Source of the DNA: Hyphomicrobiales bacterium
GTDB taxonomy: Bacteria > Pseudomonadota > Alphaproteobacteria > Rhizobiales > Rhizobiaceae
Direction: 5' to 3'
Length of the DNA: 64,000 nt
Assembly (NCBI GenBank): GCA_900471605.1
Contig: UCEY01000021.1
Location: 62,199 to 126,198, forward strand
This document shows positions 25,222 to 35,676 of the stretch, in pieces (the stretch's first letter is position 1; each line of letters starts with the position of its first letter). Both the position numbers and the translations under genes were made by a program. The notes under the pieces are model-generated. The model was not told the origin of the DNA. It worked only from the letters and a program-made list of their open reading frames with translations, and searched no databases.

Positions 25222-26004
25222 ATGGAATTCGAAAACAAGACCATCGTCATCACCGGCGCAGCCGGCATATTCGGCCGCTGGATCGCCGCCTACTTCGCTC
25301 GGGAAGGCGCGCGCCTCTGCCTCAGCGACATCCGCATGGACGGGCTGGAAAAGGCGGTTTCCGAGCTCGGCCTCGACCGCTCCAAGGTTCTTCTGCATGC
25401 GACCGAGCTGACCAGCGACGCCTCGATGCTCGAACTCGTCGATCTCGTGAAGCGCGAGTGGAAGGCGCCGGACATCCTCGTCAACAATGCCGGCATCTAC
25501 ACCCGCTTCAGCCTGCTCGAGATGGAATTTTCCGACTGGGACCGCGTCTTCGGCGTCAACCTGCGTGCGCCCTTCGTGCTGTCGCGCGAGTTTGCCAAGC
25601 TGATGATCGCGGAAGGCAAAGCCGGTTCGATCGTCAACATTTCCTCGGGTGCTGCCCGCAAGATGACCCAGAACGGCGTTCCCTACTGCACGTCGAAGAC
25701 GGCTATCGAACGTCTGTCCAAGGGTTTCGCCATGGAGCTTGCCGAATACGGCATCCGCGTCAACGTGGTCGAGCCGGGTTTTGCGCCGGGCAGCGAGGTG
25801 AGCGAGCTTTCCGACGACTACGTCACCAACATGCTGAAGAACATTCCGCTCGGCCGCGCCAGCGGTCCGGAGGATGCGCCGGGCGCGATCGCCTATCTCT
25901 GCTCGGAAAAGGCAGCCTTCATCACCGGCGCCGTGATCAGCGTCGACGGCGGCAATTCGATCGGCAATTACAAACGCCCCGAACGGGCGAAGACGGCAGG
26001 CTGA
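25222..26004 (+). CDS. Short-chain dehydrogenase/reductase (SDR)
   Basis: A 260-residue classical SDR. The cofactor motif is TGAAGIFGRWIA, followed by NNAGIY, the catalytic Ser in NISSGAA and the catalytic YCTSK. The C-terminal ITGAVISVDGGN is normal. An acidic residue follows the second strand (LSDIRMD), suggesting NAD preference. It sits between the permease and ATPase genes and shares their transcript. It probably oxidises or reduces an alcohol released from the imported compound; the substrate is unknown. Confidence 0.9.
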   Translation: MEFENKTIVITGAAGIFGRWIAAYFAREGARLCLSDIRMDGLEKAVSELGLDRSKVLLHATELTSDASMLELVDLVKREWKAPDILVNNAGIYTRFSLLEMEFSDWDRVFGVNLRAPFVLSREFAKLMIAEGKAGSIVNISSGAARKMTQNGVPYCTSKTAIERLSKGFAMELAEYGIRVNVVEPGFAPGSEVSELSDDYVTNMLKNIPLGRASGPEDAPGAIAYLCSEKAAFITGAVISVDGGNSIGNYKRPERAKTAG

Positions 26005-26010
26005 GGAGAG

Positions 26011-27002
<992 letters not shown>

Positions 27003-27006
<4 letters not shown>

Positions 27007-27980
27007 GCGAGCATCAGAACGTCCTCGAAATCCGCGATGTCGCGGTGCATTTCGGCGGCCGTGGCGGGCTGCTCGGCAAGGCCGGCCCGGTGGTCAAAGC
27101 CGTCAACGGCGTCGACCTGGATATCGCCCGAGGCGAGACGGTGGCGCTGGTCGGCGAATCCGGCTGCGGCAAGTCGACGCTTTCCAACACCATCGTCGGT
27201 CTTCAGGCTCCCGTTTCGGGAAGCGTGCGCATCAGCGGCGAAGAGGTGGTCGGCGCCGACCGGAAAAAGCTCAATGACATCCGCCGCAAGGTGCAGATGA
27301 TTTTCCAGGATCCGGCGCTGTCGCTCGATCCGCGCTCGACCGTTGGCGCCACGATCGGCGAACCGCTGATCGTGCGCGGCATCGCAAAGGGCAGGGCGCT
27401 CAAAGAACGTGTCGCGACGCTCCTCCAGCAGGTGGGCCTGAGGCCGGAGCATGCGGACCGTTATCCGCACCAGTTTTCCGGCGGCCAGCGGCAGCGCGTG
27501 GTGATCGCCCGGGCGCTCGCCCTTGAGCCGGATCTGCTCATCTGCGACGAACCGGTCTCGGCGCTCGACGTTTCGGTGCGCGCCCAGATCCTCAACCTGC
27601 TGGTGGCGCTGCAGAAGCGCACCGGCGTCTCCTACCTGTTCGTCAGCCACGATCTTGGCGTGGTCCGGCATATCTGCGACCGGGTCGTGGTCATGTATCT
27701 GGGCCGTTTCGTCGAGATGGCCGACCGCGACACGTTCTTCGCCAATCCGAAACATCCCTATACGAAGGCGCTGATGTCCGCGGTGCCCGAAGCCGATCCC
27801 GTCGTGCAGCGCTCGAAGGAGCGGCTGATCCTGGGTGGAGAACTGCCGAGCCCGGCCAACATCCCGTCGGGCTGTGCCTTTCACACACGCTGCCCGCTGG
27901 CGACCGAAATCTGCTCGAAGGAGCGGCCGGAACTGACGCCGCGGGCCGATGGCGCCCGCGTCGCCTGTCACCATGCCTAA
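27003..27980 (+). CDS. ABC peptide transporter ATPase (DppF/OppF type)
   Basis: A 325-residue ATPase. Walker A is GESGCGKSTLSN, the signature FSGGQRQRVVIARAL, Walker B ICDEPVSALDVS, and the C-terminal cluster GCAFHTRCPLATEIC. The ATG at 27003 overlaps the stop of the first ATPase, indicating coupled translation; the frame is open 99 bases further up but without homology. The second nucleotide-binding subunit of the importer. The acylase gene begins 16 bp after its stop. Confidence 0.94.
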
Positions 27981-27996
27981 AAGCCGTTACTGAGAG

Positions 27997-30369
27997 ATGG
28001 AAATGACCGACGTCCAGGTACACGAAATCCTCCGGCTTGCCGGCCTCGATGTCGAGGCGGAAATCCGCATCGACCGCTGGGGCATTCCGCATATCAGGGC
28101 GGCAAACGAAAAGGACCTGTTCTTGGTCCAGGGTTTTAACGCCGCGCGCGACCGGCTCTGGCAGCTCGACCTCTGGCGCAAACGTGGCCTCGGTCTGCTC
28201 GCCGCCGATTTCGGCCCCGGTTATCTTGCGCAGGACCATGCCGCCCGGCATTTCCTCTATCGCGGCGACATGGCGCAGGAATGGGTATCCTATGCGCCCG
28301 ATACCCAGGCAATCTGCACCGCCTTTGCTACGGGCATCAACGCTTACGTCGCGCTCTGCGAGGCCGAACCCGAACGTCTTCCCCCCGAATTTGCCCTCTT
28401 CGGCACCAGGCCGTCGCGCTGGCAGCCTTCGGATGTGGTGCGGATCCGCAGCCACGCACTGACCCGCAACGGCATTTCCGAAATCCTGCGCGCCAACATC
28501 ATGGCGCTGGCGGATGCCGAAACCGATCTGCTGCGGTTCGAACTCGATCCTCCGGTCTCGCCGAAACCGGAGGAGGGGATCTCGCTTGCCGATATTCCGC
28601 TCGCGGCGACGCGCCTGTTCAAGCTTGCCACGGCCGCGGTTACCTTCGACAAGGCCCGGCTTGCCGCCAGTCTCGATGACGTCTGGATTTGGACCGAAGT
28701 CACCGACCTTGGCGATATCGTGCAGGCGATTGCGGAGGAGGGATCCAACAATTGGGCGGTGCACGGCTCGCGCACCAAGACCGGCCGGCCGATCCTCGCC
28801 AGCGACCCGCACAGGGCACATGCCGTGCCGTCACTACGGTACCTCGTCCACCTCGAAGCCCCCGGCCTCAACGCTATCGGAACCGGTGAACCGACGGCGC
28901 CCGGGATTTCGCTCGGCCATAACGATCGCACCGCCTTCGGCCTCACCATATTCGGTGCGGACCAGGAGGACGTTTACGTCTACGAGACGAAGGATGGCGA
29001 TCCGGAACATTATCGTTATGGCGACGGGTGGGAGAAGATCGTCCGCATTGAGGAGAGTTTCGCGGTCAAGGGCCATCCCGACCAGACGCTGACGCTTTCG
29101 TTCACCCGCCATGGGCCGATCCTCCACGAGAACCCGGAGATCCGCCAGGTCATCGCCATGCGTTCCGTCTGGCTGTCGCCAGGCTCTGCTGCCTATCTCG
29201 GCAGCCTGTCCTATATGCGCAGTAGTTCGGTGCAGGCGTTCTCGCAGACGCTCGGATGCTGGGGGACGCCTTCGGTCAATCATGTCAGTGCCGATATCGA
29301 CGGCAATATCGGCTGGTTCACGGCAGGTTTCACGCCGGTGCGCCGCAACTGGGAAGGGCTGCTGCCGGTGCCGGGCCATGGCAGCCACGAATGGGACGGC
29401 TTCCTGCCCGCCGAGCAGTTGCCGCGTGCCTACAATCCCGCCGACGGTTTCGTGGCGTCCGCCAACGAGATGAACCTGCCTGCCGACCGTGACCCGAAGG
29501 CTCCGTCGATCGGGCATGAATGGGCGGAGGTCAGCCGCGCCCAGCGGATCAAATCGGTTCTGCGCGCCGATCCTGGACATACGCTGGCGGCGTCAATGGC
29601 GCTGCAGACCGATGTTTATTCCCGCCCGGCCGCGACCATTTGCGCCGTGCTGCAAGAGGTCGCCAGCCGTCAACCGCCGGATGACCATGGGGAACGTGCG
29701 GCGAGGCTTTTCGTCGGCTGGGATTACCGCCTCGAAGCGGCAAGTGCCGCAGCTGCGCTCTTTGAAGTGTGGTGGATGAAGCATCTGCGGCCGGCGCTGC
29801 TGGCGCGGTTCGCACCGAACCCGACCGTCCGCCAATTGCTGCTGCCCGGCGATGTCGATCGCATGCTGGTTCTGCTCGGCGATCCCGGCACGCTTTGGGA
29901 TGCCTCCGAACGCGACGCCATGCTGCTTTCGACGCTTTCCGCCGGCTTTGCCGATTGCGAAAACCGGCTGGGCGCAGACCCGGCAGCGTGGCGCTGGGGC
30001 GACCTGCACCGCGCGCTCTTCGAACACGCGACCAGCCGCATCAAGACGAAAGATGCGACGGGCAATCTCGATGACTGGAACGTCGGCCCGCTCCCGCTTG
30101 GCGGCAGCCGCTCGACACCGATGCATGCCGGCTACCGGATGGGTGATTTCGGCGTCAACGCCGGCGCCTCCGTGCGCCTCGTGATGGATGTCGGCGACTG
30201 GGACAACAGCGTCTGCATCAATGCGCCCGGCCAATCCGGCGATCCGCGCTCACCCCATTACGGCGACCTCGCCGCCTGCTGGTCAAAAGGCGAATACGTG
30301 CCGCTCCTCTACAGCGATGCCCGCGTCACCCAGGAAACCATCCACCGCATCACGCTCCTGCCAGCCTGA
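27997..30369 (+). CDS. Penicillin-acylase-family N-terminal-nucleophile amidase
   Basis: A 790-residue amide hydrolase of the Ntn superfamily (penicillin G acylase, cephalosporin acylase, AHL acylase). The N-terminal segment IRIDRWGIPHIRAANEKDLFLVQGFNAARDRLWQLDLWRK is the alpha-chain signature. Ser250 in EEGSNNWAV is the expected self-cleavage site and nucleophile, followed by SDPHRAHAVPSLRY and GHNDRTAFGLT. No signal peptide is visible, whereas most family members are periplasmic, so it may act in the cytosol on the imported compound. It ends the IclR-linked operon. Possible substrates are N-acyl amino acids, acylated amines or acyl-homoserine lactones. Confidence 0.91.
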   Translation: MEMTDVQVHEILRLAGLDVEAEIRIDRWGIPHIRAANEKDLFLVQGFNAARDRLWQLDLWRKRGLGLLAADFGPGYLAQDHAARHFLYRGDMAQEWVSYAPDTQAICTAFATGINAYVALCEAEPERLPPEFALFGTRPSRWQPSDVVRIRSHALTRNGISEILRANIMALADAETDLLRFELDPPVSPKPEEGISLADIPLAATRLFKLATAAVTFDKARLAASLDDVWIWTEVTDLGDIVQAIAEEGSNNWAVHGSRTKTGRPILASDPHRAHAVPSLRYLVHLEAPGLNAIGTGEPTAPGISLGHNDRTAFGLTIFGADQEDVYVYETKDGDPEHYRYGDGWEKIVRIEESFAVKGHPDQTLTLSFTRHGPILHENPEIRQVIAMRSVWLSPGSAAYLGSLSYMRSSSVQAFSQTLGCWGTPSVNHVSADIDGNIGWFTAGFTPVRRNWEGLLPVPGHGSHEWDGFLPAEQLPRAYNPADGFVASANEMNLPADRDPKAPSIGHEWAEVSRAQRIKSVLRADPGHTLAASMALQTDVYSRPAATICAVLQEVASRQPPDDHGERAARLFVGWDYRLEAASAAAALFEVWWMKHLRPALLARFAPNPTVRQLLLPGDVDRMLVLLGDPGTLWDASERDAMLLSTLSAGFADCENRLGADPAAWRWGDLHRALFEHATSRIKTKDATGNLDDWNVGPLPLGGSRSTPMHAGYRMGDFGVNAGASVRLVMDVGDWDNSVCINAPGQSGDPRSPHYGDLAACWSKGEYVPLLYSDARVTQETIHRITLLPA

Positions 30370-30428
30370 ACGGCCGCCAGCCACGTGAACTATGCCGCAT
30401 TTCCTGCTTGAATTCGTTGCCATGCAGG

Positions 30429-31328
30429 TCACGGCAGTTTCGCGCAGAGTGCCTCCAGCTCCCTGACGAAGGCCATCACCACGGGCCGCAGGACGCTTCG
30501 GCGTCGATAGGCAATGCCTATATTGCGGGTCCAGGTCCGGCTGTCGAGCTTCAGAGCTACAAATTGCGCGTCGCGTCCCTGCATGAACACGCTCGTGCGG
30601 GTGAGATAACTCAGCCATTGCGAGCCGGCGATCATCGACATCTGGAAGGTCGAAGAGGTCGTTTCGCAGATCGCAAGAGGGCGGGGAAGTTGCGCGGCGG
30701 CGAACAGGGCCTCGAGCGCGAGGCGGTCCGGTTCGGGTCGGGCCGGGATCACCCATCGATATTCCGTCAGATCCGCAAGGGTGACTTTCGGCATCCTGAC
30801 CAGCTCATTGCTCCTGTCGGCGACGATGTCGACCGGAATTTCAAGCAGATTGAGAAATTCGATCTCTTCGGAAATCTCTTTGGGCCGTGTCATCACGGCA
30901 ATGTCGATTGCGCCGTTGAGGAGGGACGCATAAAGCGCCGAACTCAGTTCCTCGTTAAGGGAAACATCGACTTCCGGTTGGGCTTTGAGAAATCGCTTGA
31001 TGGCGGTCGGTACGATTTCACGCATTGCCGTCGTGACCGCGCCGATGCGCAGCCGGCCTCGGCGCGCACCGCGCATGGCGTCCAGCTCGTTCCGCGCCTC
31101 GTCCGTCAAGGAGAGCACGAGTTCCCCGTATTCGATCAGCCGCTGACCATAGTCGGTGGGCTTGACGCCCCAGGGGCCGCGATCCAGAAGGCGAACGCCC
31201 AGCGACTCTTCCAGCGCACGAATGCTCTTGCTGAGTGCCGGCTGCGTCACATTCAGCCTCTCGGCTGCGACCCCGAAACTGGCATAACGCGCCACCAGGA
31301 CCAGATTCCTCAGCTGCCTCAGATCCAT
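30429..31328 (-). CDS. LysR-family transcriptional regulator
   Basis: A 299-residue regulator. The N-terminal helix-turn-helix reads MDLRQLRNLVLVARYASFGVAAERLNVTQPALSKSIRALEESLG, and the substrate-binding domain begins RRGRLRIGAVTTAM. It is divergent from the MmgE/PrpD-transporter-peptidase operon and very probably controls it. A T-N11-A box lies 23 bp upstream of its ATG, the usual place for autoregulation. The co-inducer is unknown, most likely the imported compound or a product of the M20 enzymes. Confidence 0.92.
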   Translation of the reverse strand: MDLRQLRNLVLVARYASFGVAAERLNVTQPALSKSIRALEESLGVRLLDRGPWGVKPTDYGQRLIEYGELVLSLTDEARNELDAMRGARRGRLRIGAVTTAMREIVPTAIKRFLKAQPEVDVSLNEELSSALYASLLNGAIDIAVMTRPKEISEEIEFLNLLEIPVDIVADRSNELVRMPKVTLADLTEYRWVIPARPEPDRLALEALFAAAQLPRPLAICETTSSTFQMSMIAGSQWLSYLTRTSVFMQGRDAQFVALKLDSRTWTRNIGIAYRRRSVLRPVVMAFVRELEALCAKLP

Positions 31329-31350
31329 CGTTTTTCCAACCGCATGTCCA

Positions 31351-31365
31351 ATAACTTCCGGTTAT
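31351..31365. promoter_or_regulatory. LysR-type T-N11-A box
   Basis: ATAAC-TTCCG-GTTAT has perfect five-base arms and contains T-N11-A (31352-31364), the LysR recognition pattern. It lies 23 bp upstream of the LysR gene and about 200 bp upstream of the divergent operon. The rest of the 243-bp gap is AT-rich, with a looser half-site around 31460 (ATTATAACC). Confidence 0.6.
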
Positions 31366-31571
31366 CCAAAGATCTTCTCATGTCGACTTCGTCCCGAAGC
31401 AAGGCAGCTCCGTCGTTGGATTGAGTAGGATTGTAAAAATTTCGACGTGCTCGCTGCGATATCATTATAACCAAAATTCATCATAGGCGACCATTTAGTT
31501 TCTTGCCGATACCAGCCGCTTTGGCCAAGATCGACGTCAATAACCGGCGACAATGCTGGATGGGAACGACG

Positions 31572-32981
31572 ATGAACACGGTCACGGCGCAGAGAGCCCG
31601 TCAAATGGGCAAGCACCGAAAACCATTCCGGATACTGTCCGAGTGGGCGGCCGGCGCCGGCAATTTCAGTCCGCTTGCCTATCGCCGCGGTGAAGATGCG
31701 TTCTCCGATATCACCGCGTGCATGATCGCCGGGATGAACGACGTTTCGACCGGTTCCGTCATCAACGCCGTCGCGGAAGACGGATCGGGGCAATGTTTCG
31801 CGTTCGGAGCGTCTGGCAGGATGAGCGCACCCTATGCGGCCCTGATCAACGGAACCGCGGCCCATGCGCTTGATTTCGACGACAATTTCGCGCCCGCGTT
31901 TACCCATGCGACGGCTGTTCTGGCCCCGGCGCTCTTAGCGCTGGTGAATGGCCGGGGGATTGGTGGGACCGCGCTTATCGACGCATTCATCGTCGGGTTG
32001 GAGCTTCAGGGGCGCATTGGCCGTCTCATGCAGCCTGCCCATTATGAGCGCGGCTGGCACTCGACCTCGACGATCGGCGCTATCGGCACTGCCGGGGCCT
32101 GCGCCCGCCTGCTTGGCGCCACTCCGGACCAGGTGCTCGCCGCAATGAGCGCGGCAACCAGCATGGCAGCCGGTTCGAAGCTGCAGTTCGGTTCGATGAT
32201 GAAGCCGATCCATGCGGGGCTCGCAGCCAAGAACGCCGTTCTAGCGGCCCGTTTCGCCATGGCCGGTATCGGAGCCAATGACGACCCGCTTGCCGGCGAC
32301 TGGGGTTTTGCGGCGCTGACCGGTGCCGGCAATATCGATGCCGAAGTCATGATCGACCATCTCGGCGAGACGCTGGAAATCGAGACGAGCGGATTGCTCG
32401 CAAAGCGTTTTCCCTGCTGCGGAGCGATCCATCGCAGCGTCGATGCCCTGGAGATCCTGCGGAACGAACCGGGCTTCTTGCCGGAGGCGATCGACCGGAT
32501 CGAGACGTTTCTGCCGGAAATGGCAAAACGGAACCTGCGCTTCGACCGTCCCGTCGATGAAATGGAGGCGCGGTTCAGCGGCACCTATTGCCTGGCACGA
32601 ATGTTGAGCGACGGAGCGCTGGAACTCGGGCATTTCACGCCGCACGGCGTGCGGGATGAACGGATTGCCGCCTGGCTGCCTCGTATCCGCCTGGTCGCTT
32701 ACGAGAATGCCCTGATGGTCGACGGTGCGAATTTCAAGGCGACCACGCGGGTCTATCGGAAAGACGGCGGGATCGTTGAGACGACGGTCAGCCATCCGAA
32801 AGGTTCGCCGGAGAACCCACTGAACGGCGCCGACCTGTTGGCAAAGTTCCAGACCTGCTGTGCCTGGAGCGGCCATGCGGCAGCGGCCGAACCGCTCTTC
32901 GAACTCGCGGGGTCGCTTGGAACGGCAATCGACGTCGGTGAAGTCATGGCGGGGGTCGAGAGGACCCTGCGCATCCAATAA
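31572..32981 (+). CDS. MmgE/PrpD-family protein (2-methylcitrate dehydratase / cis-aconitate decarboxylase-like)
   Basis: A 469-residue all-helical lyase/isomerase-fold protein. Marks are GTAAHALDFDDNFAPAFTHATAVLAPALLAL, YERGWHSTSTIGAIGTAGACARLLG, GSMMKPIHAGLAAKNAVLAARFA, and RFPCCGAIHRSVDALEIL. The family includes 2-methylcitrate dehydratase, cis-aconitate decarboxylase and iminodisuccinate epimerase. An ATG at 31572 is chosen; earlier TTG and ATG codons are open but no ribosome site decides. The neighbours (peptide-type importer, two M20 amidohydrolases) point to an amino- or imino-dicarboxylate rather than propionate metabolism, an inference. Confidence 0.87.
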   Translation: MNTVTAQRARQMGKHRKPFRILSEWAAGAGNFSPLAYRRGEDAFSDITACMIAGMNDVSTGSVINAVAEDGSGQCFAFGASGRMSAPYAALINGTAAHALDFDDNFAPAFTHATAVLAPALLALVNGRGIGGTALIDAFIVGLELQGRIGRLMQPAHYERGWHSTSTIGAIGTAGACARLLGATPDQVLAAMSAATSMAAGSKLQFGSMMKPIHAGLAAKNAVLAARFAMAGIGANDDPLAGDWGFAALTGAGNIDAEVMIDHLGETLEIETSGLLAKRFPCCGAIHRSVDALEILRNEPGFLPEAIDRIETFLPEMAKRNLRFDRPVDEMEARFSGTYCLARMLSDGALELGHFTPHGVRDERIAAWLPRIRLVAYENALMVDGANFKATTRVYRKDGGIVETTVSHPKGSPENPLNGADLLAKFQTCCAWSGHAAAAEPLFELAGSLGTAIDVGEVMAGVERTLRIQ

Positions 32982-33059
32982 CCGGCCCATCAGGGCCAAT
33001 CGGTAAATGGGAACGTCTTCGAAGAAACACAAGAACGAAGACAGAAAATGGAGTGAACC

Positions 33060-34640
33060 ATGAATTTCGTGAAAACCAGGCTGGCCGCTTCGGCAGCCTT
33101 CCTGCTTATGGGTGCATTGTCTCTTTCCGCGGCGGACCTGAAGATTGGCGTCAAGTCCGAACCGTCCTCGCTCGATCCGCAGTTTCACGTTCTGGTACCG
33201 AACATGCAGGTGACCTTCGCCATGTTCGATCCGCTTGTGATGATGGACCCCAAGCTGGTGCCGCAGCCGGCGCTGGCCGCGAGCTGGAAGGCGACCAGCG
33301 ACACGGTCTGGGAATTTTCGCTGCGGAAGGACGCAAAATTCTCCGACGGCTCGCCGCTGACCGCCGATGACGTGGTTTTCACGTTCGACCGCATTCCGAA
33401 GGTTCCGAACAGCCCGACGGCTTTCACGCTGTTCACCCGCCAGATCGCCAAGGTGGAGGCGGCCGATGCGCACACGGTGCGCATCACCACGAAGCAGCCC
33501 TATCCCCTGCTGGTTACCGACATCGCCAACCTGCCGATCCTCTCGAAGGCAGCAGCATCCGGCCCGGCTCCGGAAGGCAAGACGACCGTCGAGTTCAACC
33601 GTGGCGAGGGGCTTGTCGGCACCGGCCCGTTCAAGTTCGTTTCCTGGCAGAAGGGCGCGGACCTGGTTCTGGAGCGCAATCCGAATTACTGGGGCAAGCC
33701 GGCGGCATGGGACAAGGTGATCTATCGCCCGATGACCAATCCGGCGGCCCGCGCTGCCGCGCTCCTCTCCGGCGACATCGACATGATGGAAGATCCGCCG
33801 ACGACGGACCTGGAGCAGTTCAAGACGAACCCCAAGCTCTCGGTCGCGGAAGCCCCCGGCACGCGTATCGTCTATATCGCCCTGGACCAGAAGGGTGAAC
33901 CGAGCCCCGGCATCCCCGGCCAGGGCAACAAGAACCCGCTGATGGACAAAAGGGTCCGCGAAGCGCTTTCGCTGGCCATCGATCGCAAGGCGATTGCCGA
34001 ACGGGTGATGGGCGGCGTCGCCGTCGCCACCGGAGACCTGCTGCCCGAGCCGATGTTCGGCGCGGTCAAGGCACGCCAGGCCGCACCGGCGGTCGATACC
34101 GCCAAGGCCAAGGCCCTGCTTGCGGAAGCGGGTTATCCCAACGGCTTCCAGATCACGCTCGGCACGCCGAACGGCCGCTACGTCAACGACGCCCGCGTGG
34201 CGCAAACGATCGCTGCCATGTGGACACGCGCGGGCGTCAAGGCCGAAGTCGCCGCGGCCGCGCCGCCGGTGTTCTTCAAGAGCCGCGACAATTTCGAATA
34301 CAGCGCCTATCTCGCCGCCTGGGGGAATTCCACCGGGGAGATGTCGACGACGCTGCGGTCGCTGGTCGGAACCCGCGAGCCGTCCAAGGGGTCGGGCACG
34401 TCGAATGGCGGGCGTTATTCCAATCCGGAGCTCGACGCGCTTCTCGACAAGGCATCCGCCACGATGGACGACAAAGCCCGGAAAGAACTGCTGCAGAAGG
34501 CAGACGAGATGGTTCTGTCCGACTACGGCATCATCCCGGTTCATTTCGAAGTGCCGGTCTGGGCGCTGCGCAAGGGTCTGAGCTACGCTGCCCGCGCCGA
34601 TCAGTATACCCTGCCTCAGGACGTCACGTCCGCGAAGTAA
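33060..34640 (+). CDS. ABC transporter substrate-binding protein, peptide/nickel (DppA) family
   Basis: A 526-residue exported binding protein. The signal peptide MNFVKTRLAASAAFLLMGAL ends near LSAAD. The family-5 fold is shown by SEPSSLDPQFHVLVPN, FSDGSPLTADDVVFTFDRI and ERNPNYWGKPAAWDKVIYR. It is followed by a perfect 12-bp hairpin before the permease gene, consistent with higher expression of the binding protein. Part of the second complete peptide-type importer in this window. Sequence resemblance to the SBP at 21905 is only family-wide, so the two probably carry different substrates. Confidence 0.93.
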   Translation: MNFVKTRLAASAAFLLMGALSLSAADLKIGVKSEPSSLDPQFHVLVPNMQVTFAMFDPLVMMDPKLVPQPALAASWKATSDTVWEFSLRKDAKFSDGSPLTADDVVFTFDRIPKVPNSPTAFTLFTRQIAKVEAADAHTVRITTKQPYPLLVTDIANLPILSKAAASGPAPEGKTTVEFNRGEGLVGTGPFKFVSWQKGADLVLERNPNYWGKPAAWDKVIYRPMTNPAARAAALLSGDIDMMEDPPTTDLEQFKTNPKLSVAEAPGTRIVYIALDQKGEPSPGIPGQGNKNPLMDKRVREALSLAIDRKAIAERVMGGVAVATGDLLPEPMFGAVKARQAAPAVDTAKAKALLAEAGYPNGFQITLGTPNGRYVNDARVAQTIAAMWTRAGVKAEVAAAAPPVFFKSRDNFEYSAYLAAWGNSTGEMSTTLRSLVGTREPSKGSGTSNGGRYSNPELDALLDKASATMDDKARKELLQKADEMVLSDYGIIPVHFEVPVWALRKGLSYAARADQYTLPQDVTSAK

Positions 34641-34647
34641 ATCAAAG

Positions 34648-34679
34648 TTCCGGCCTGCTTGGCGACGAGCAGGCCGGAA
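34648..34679 (+). repeat. Intercistronic 12-bp hairpin between binding protein and permease genes
   Basis: TTCCGGCCTGCT (34648-34659) and AGCAGGCCGGAA (34668-34679) form a perfect stem with an eight-base loop, seven bases after the binding-protein stop. There is no T-run, and the permease gene starts just after, so partial termination or 3' end protection is more likely than full termination. Confidence 0.7.
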
Positions 34680-34701
34680 TATGCGAAAGAAGGACAGGCA
34701 A

Positions 34702-35676
34702 GTGCCCGTTTTCATCATCAACCGGCTGTTTCAGGCGATCGGCGTGATCCTCGTCATGTCGGTACTGGTCTTTGTCGGCCTTTACCTGATCGGCGATCCG
34801 ACCTCGATGCTGGTCAGCCCCGAGGCGACGGAGATCGAACGGCAGGCGCTGCGCAAGGCGCTTGGCCTCGATCAATCGATATGGGTTCAATACCTGACGT
34901 TTCTCGGCAATGCCGTGCATGGCGATTTCGGCCGCAGCTTTCTCACCGGCCAGCCGGCGCTGCAATTGATCGTGGAACGCATGCCCGCAACCGTCGAACT
35001 CGTGGTCGTCGCCATGACGTTTTCGGTCGTCGTCGGCGTTCCGCTCGGCATTCTCGCGGGGCTGCGGCCGAAGGCTCCGTCCAGCAAGGCGATCATGACG
35101 GGCTCGATCCTCGGTTTCAGCCTGCCGAATTTCTGGATCGGCCTGATGCTGATCATGCTGTTTGCGGTCTATCTCGGTATCCTGCCGGCCTCCGCACGCG
35201 GAGAAACCGTCAATGTCGGCCCGGTCGCGCTCAGCATATTGACGCTCGACGGCTGGCGGCATCTGGCGCTGCCCGCGCTGACGCTTGGCCTTGCCAAGGC
35301 CGCGCTGATCATCCGCGTCACGCGAGCGGCTACCCGCGAGGTCCTGCCGATGGATTACATCAAATTCGCCCGCGCCAAGGGACTGCGCCCCTCCCGCATT
35401 CTCAACGTCCACCTGCTGAAGAACATCCTGATCCCGATCGTCACCGTCGCGGGTCTGGAATTCGGCCAGGCCATTGCGTTTGCAGTGGTCACCGAGAGCG
35501 TCTTCTCCTGGCCCGGAATGGGCAAGCTGCTGATCGATTCCATCATCACCCTCGATCGCCCCGTGGTCGTCGCCTACCTCGTCATGATGGTGTTTTTCCT
35601 GGTGATCCTGAACCTCGTCATCGACATCCTCTACATGGCGATCGACCCGAGTGCCCGCGAAAAGGTGCGCGACTGA
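34702..35676 (+). CDS. ABC peptide transporter permease (DppB type)
   Basis: A 324-residue inner-membrane protein with six predicted spans. Marks are VFIINRLFQAIGVILVMSVLVFVGLYLIGDP, the block LGLDQSIWVQYLTFLGNAVHGDFGRSF and the EAA-like loop YIKFARAKGLRPSRILNVHLLKN. The GTG at 34702 is chosen because AAGGA lies about seven bases before it. The in-frame ATG at 34681 follows the hairpin directly and leaves no ribosome site. Its stop overlaps the next permease start by one base (TGATG). Confidence 0.93.
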   Translation: MPVFIINRLFQAIGVILVMSVLVFVGLYLIGDPTSMLVSPEATEIERQALRKALGLDQSIWVQYLTFLGNAVHGDFGRSFLTGQPALQLIVERMPATVELVVVAMTFSVVVGVPLGILAGLRPKAPSSKAIMTGSILGFSLPNFWIGLMLIMLFAVYLGILPASARGETVNVGPVALSILTLDGWRHLALPALTLGLAKAALIIRVTRAATREVLPMDYIKFARAKGLRPSRILNVHLLKNILIPIVTVAGLEFGQAIAFAVVTESVFSWPGMGKLLIDSIITLDRPVVVAYLVMMVFFLVILNLVIDILYMAIDPSAREKVRD

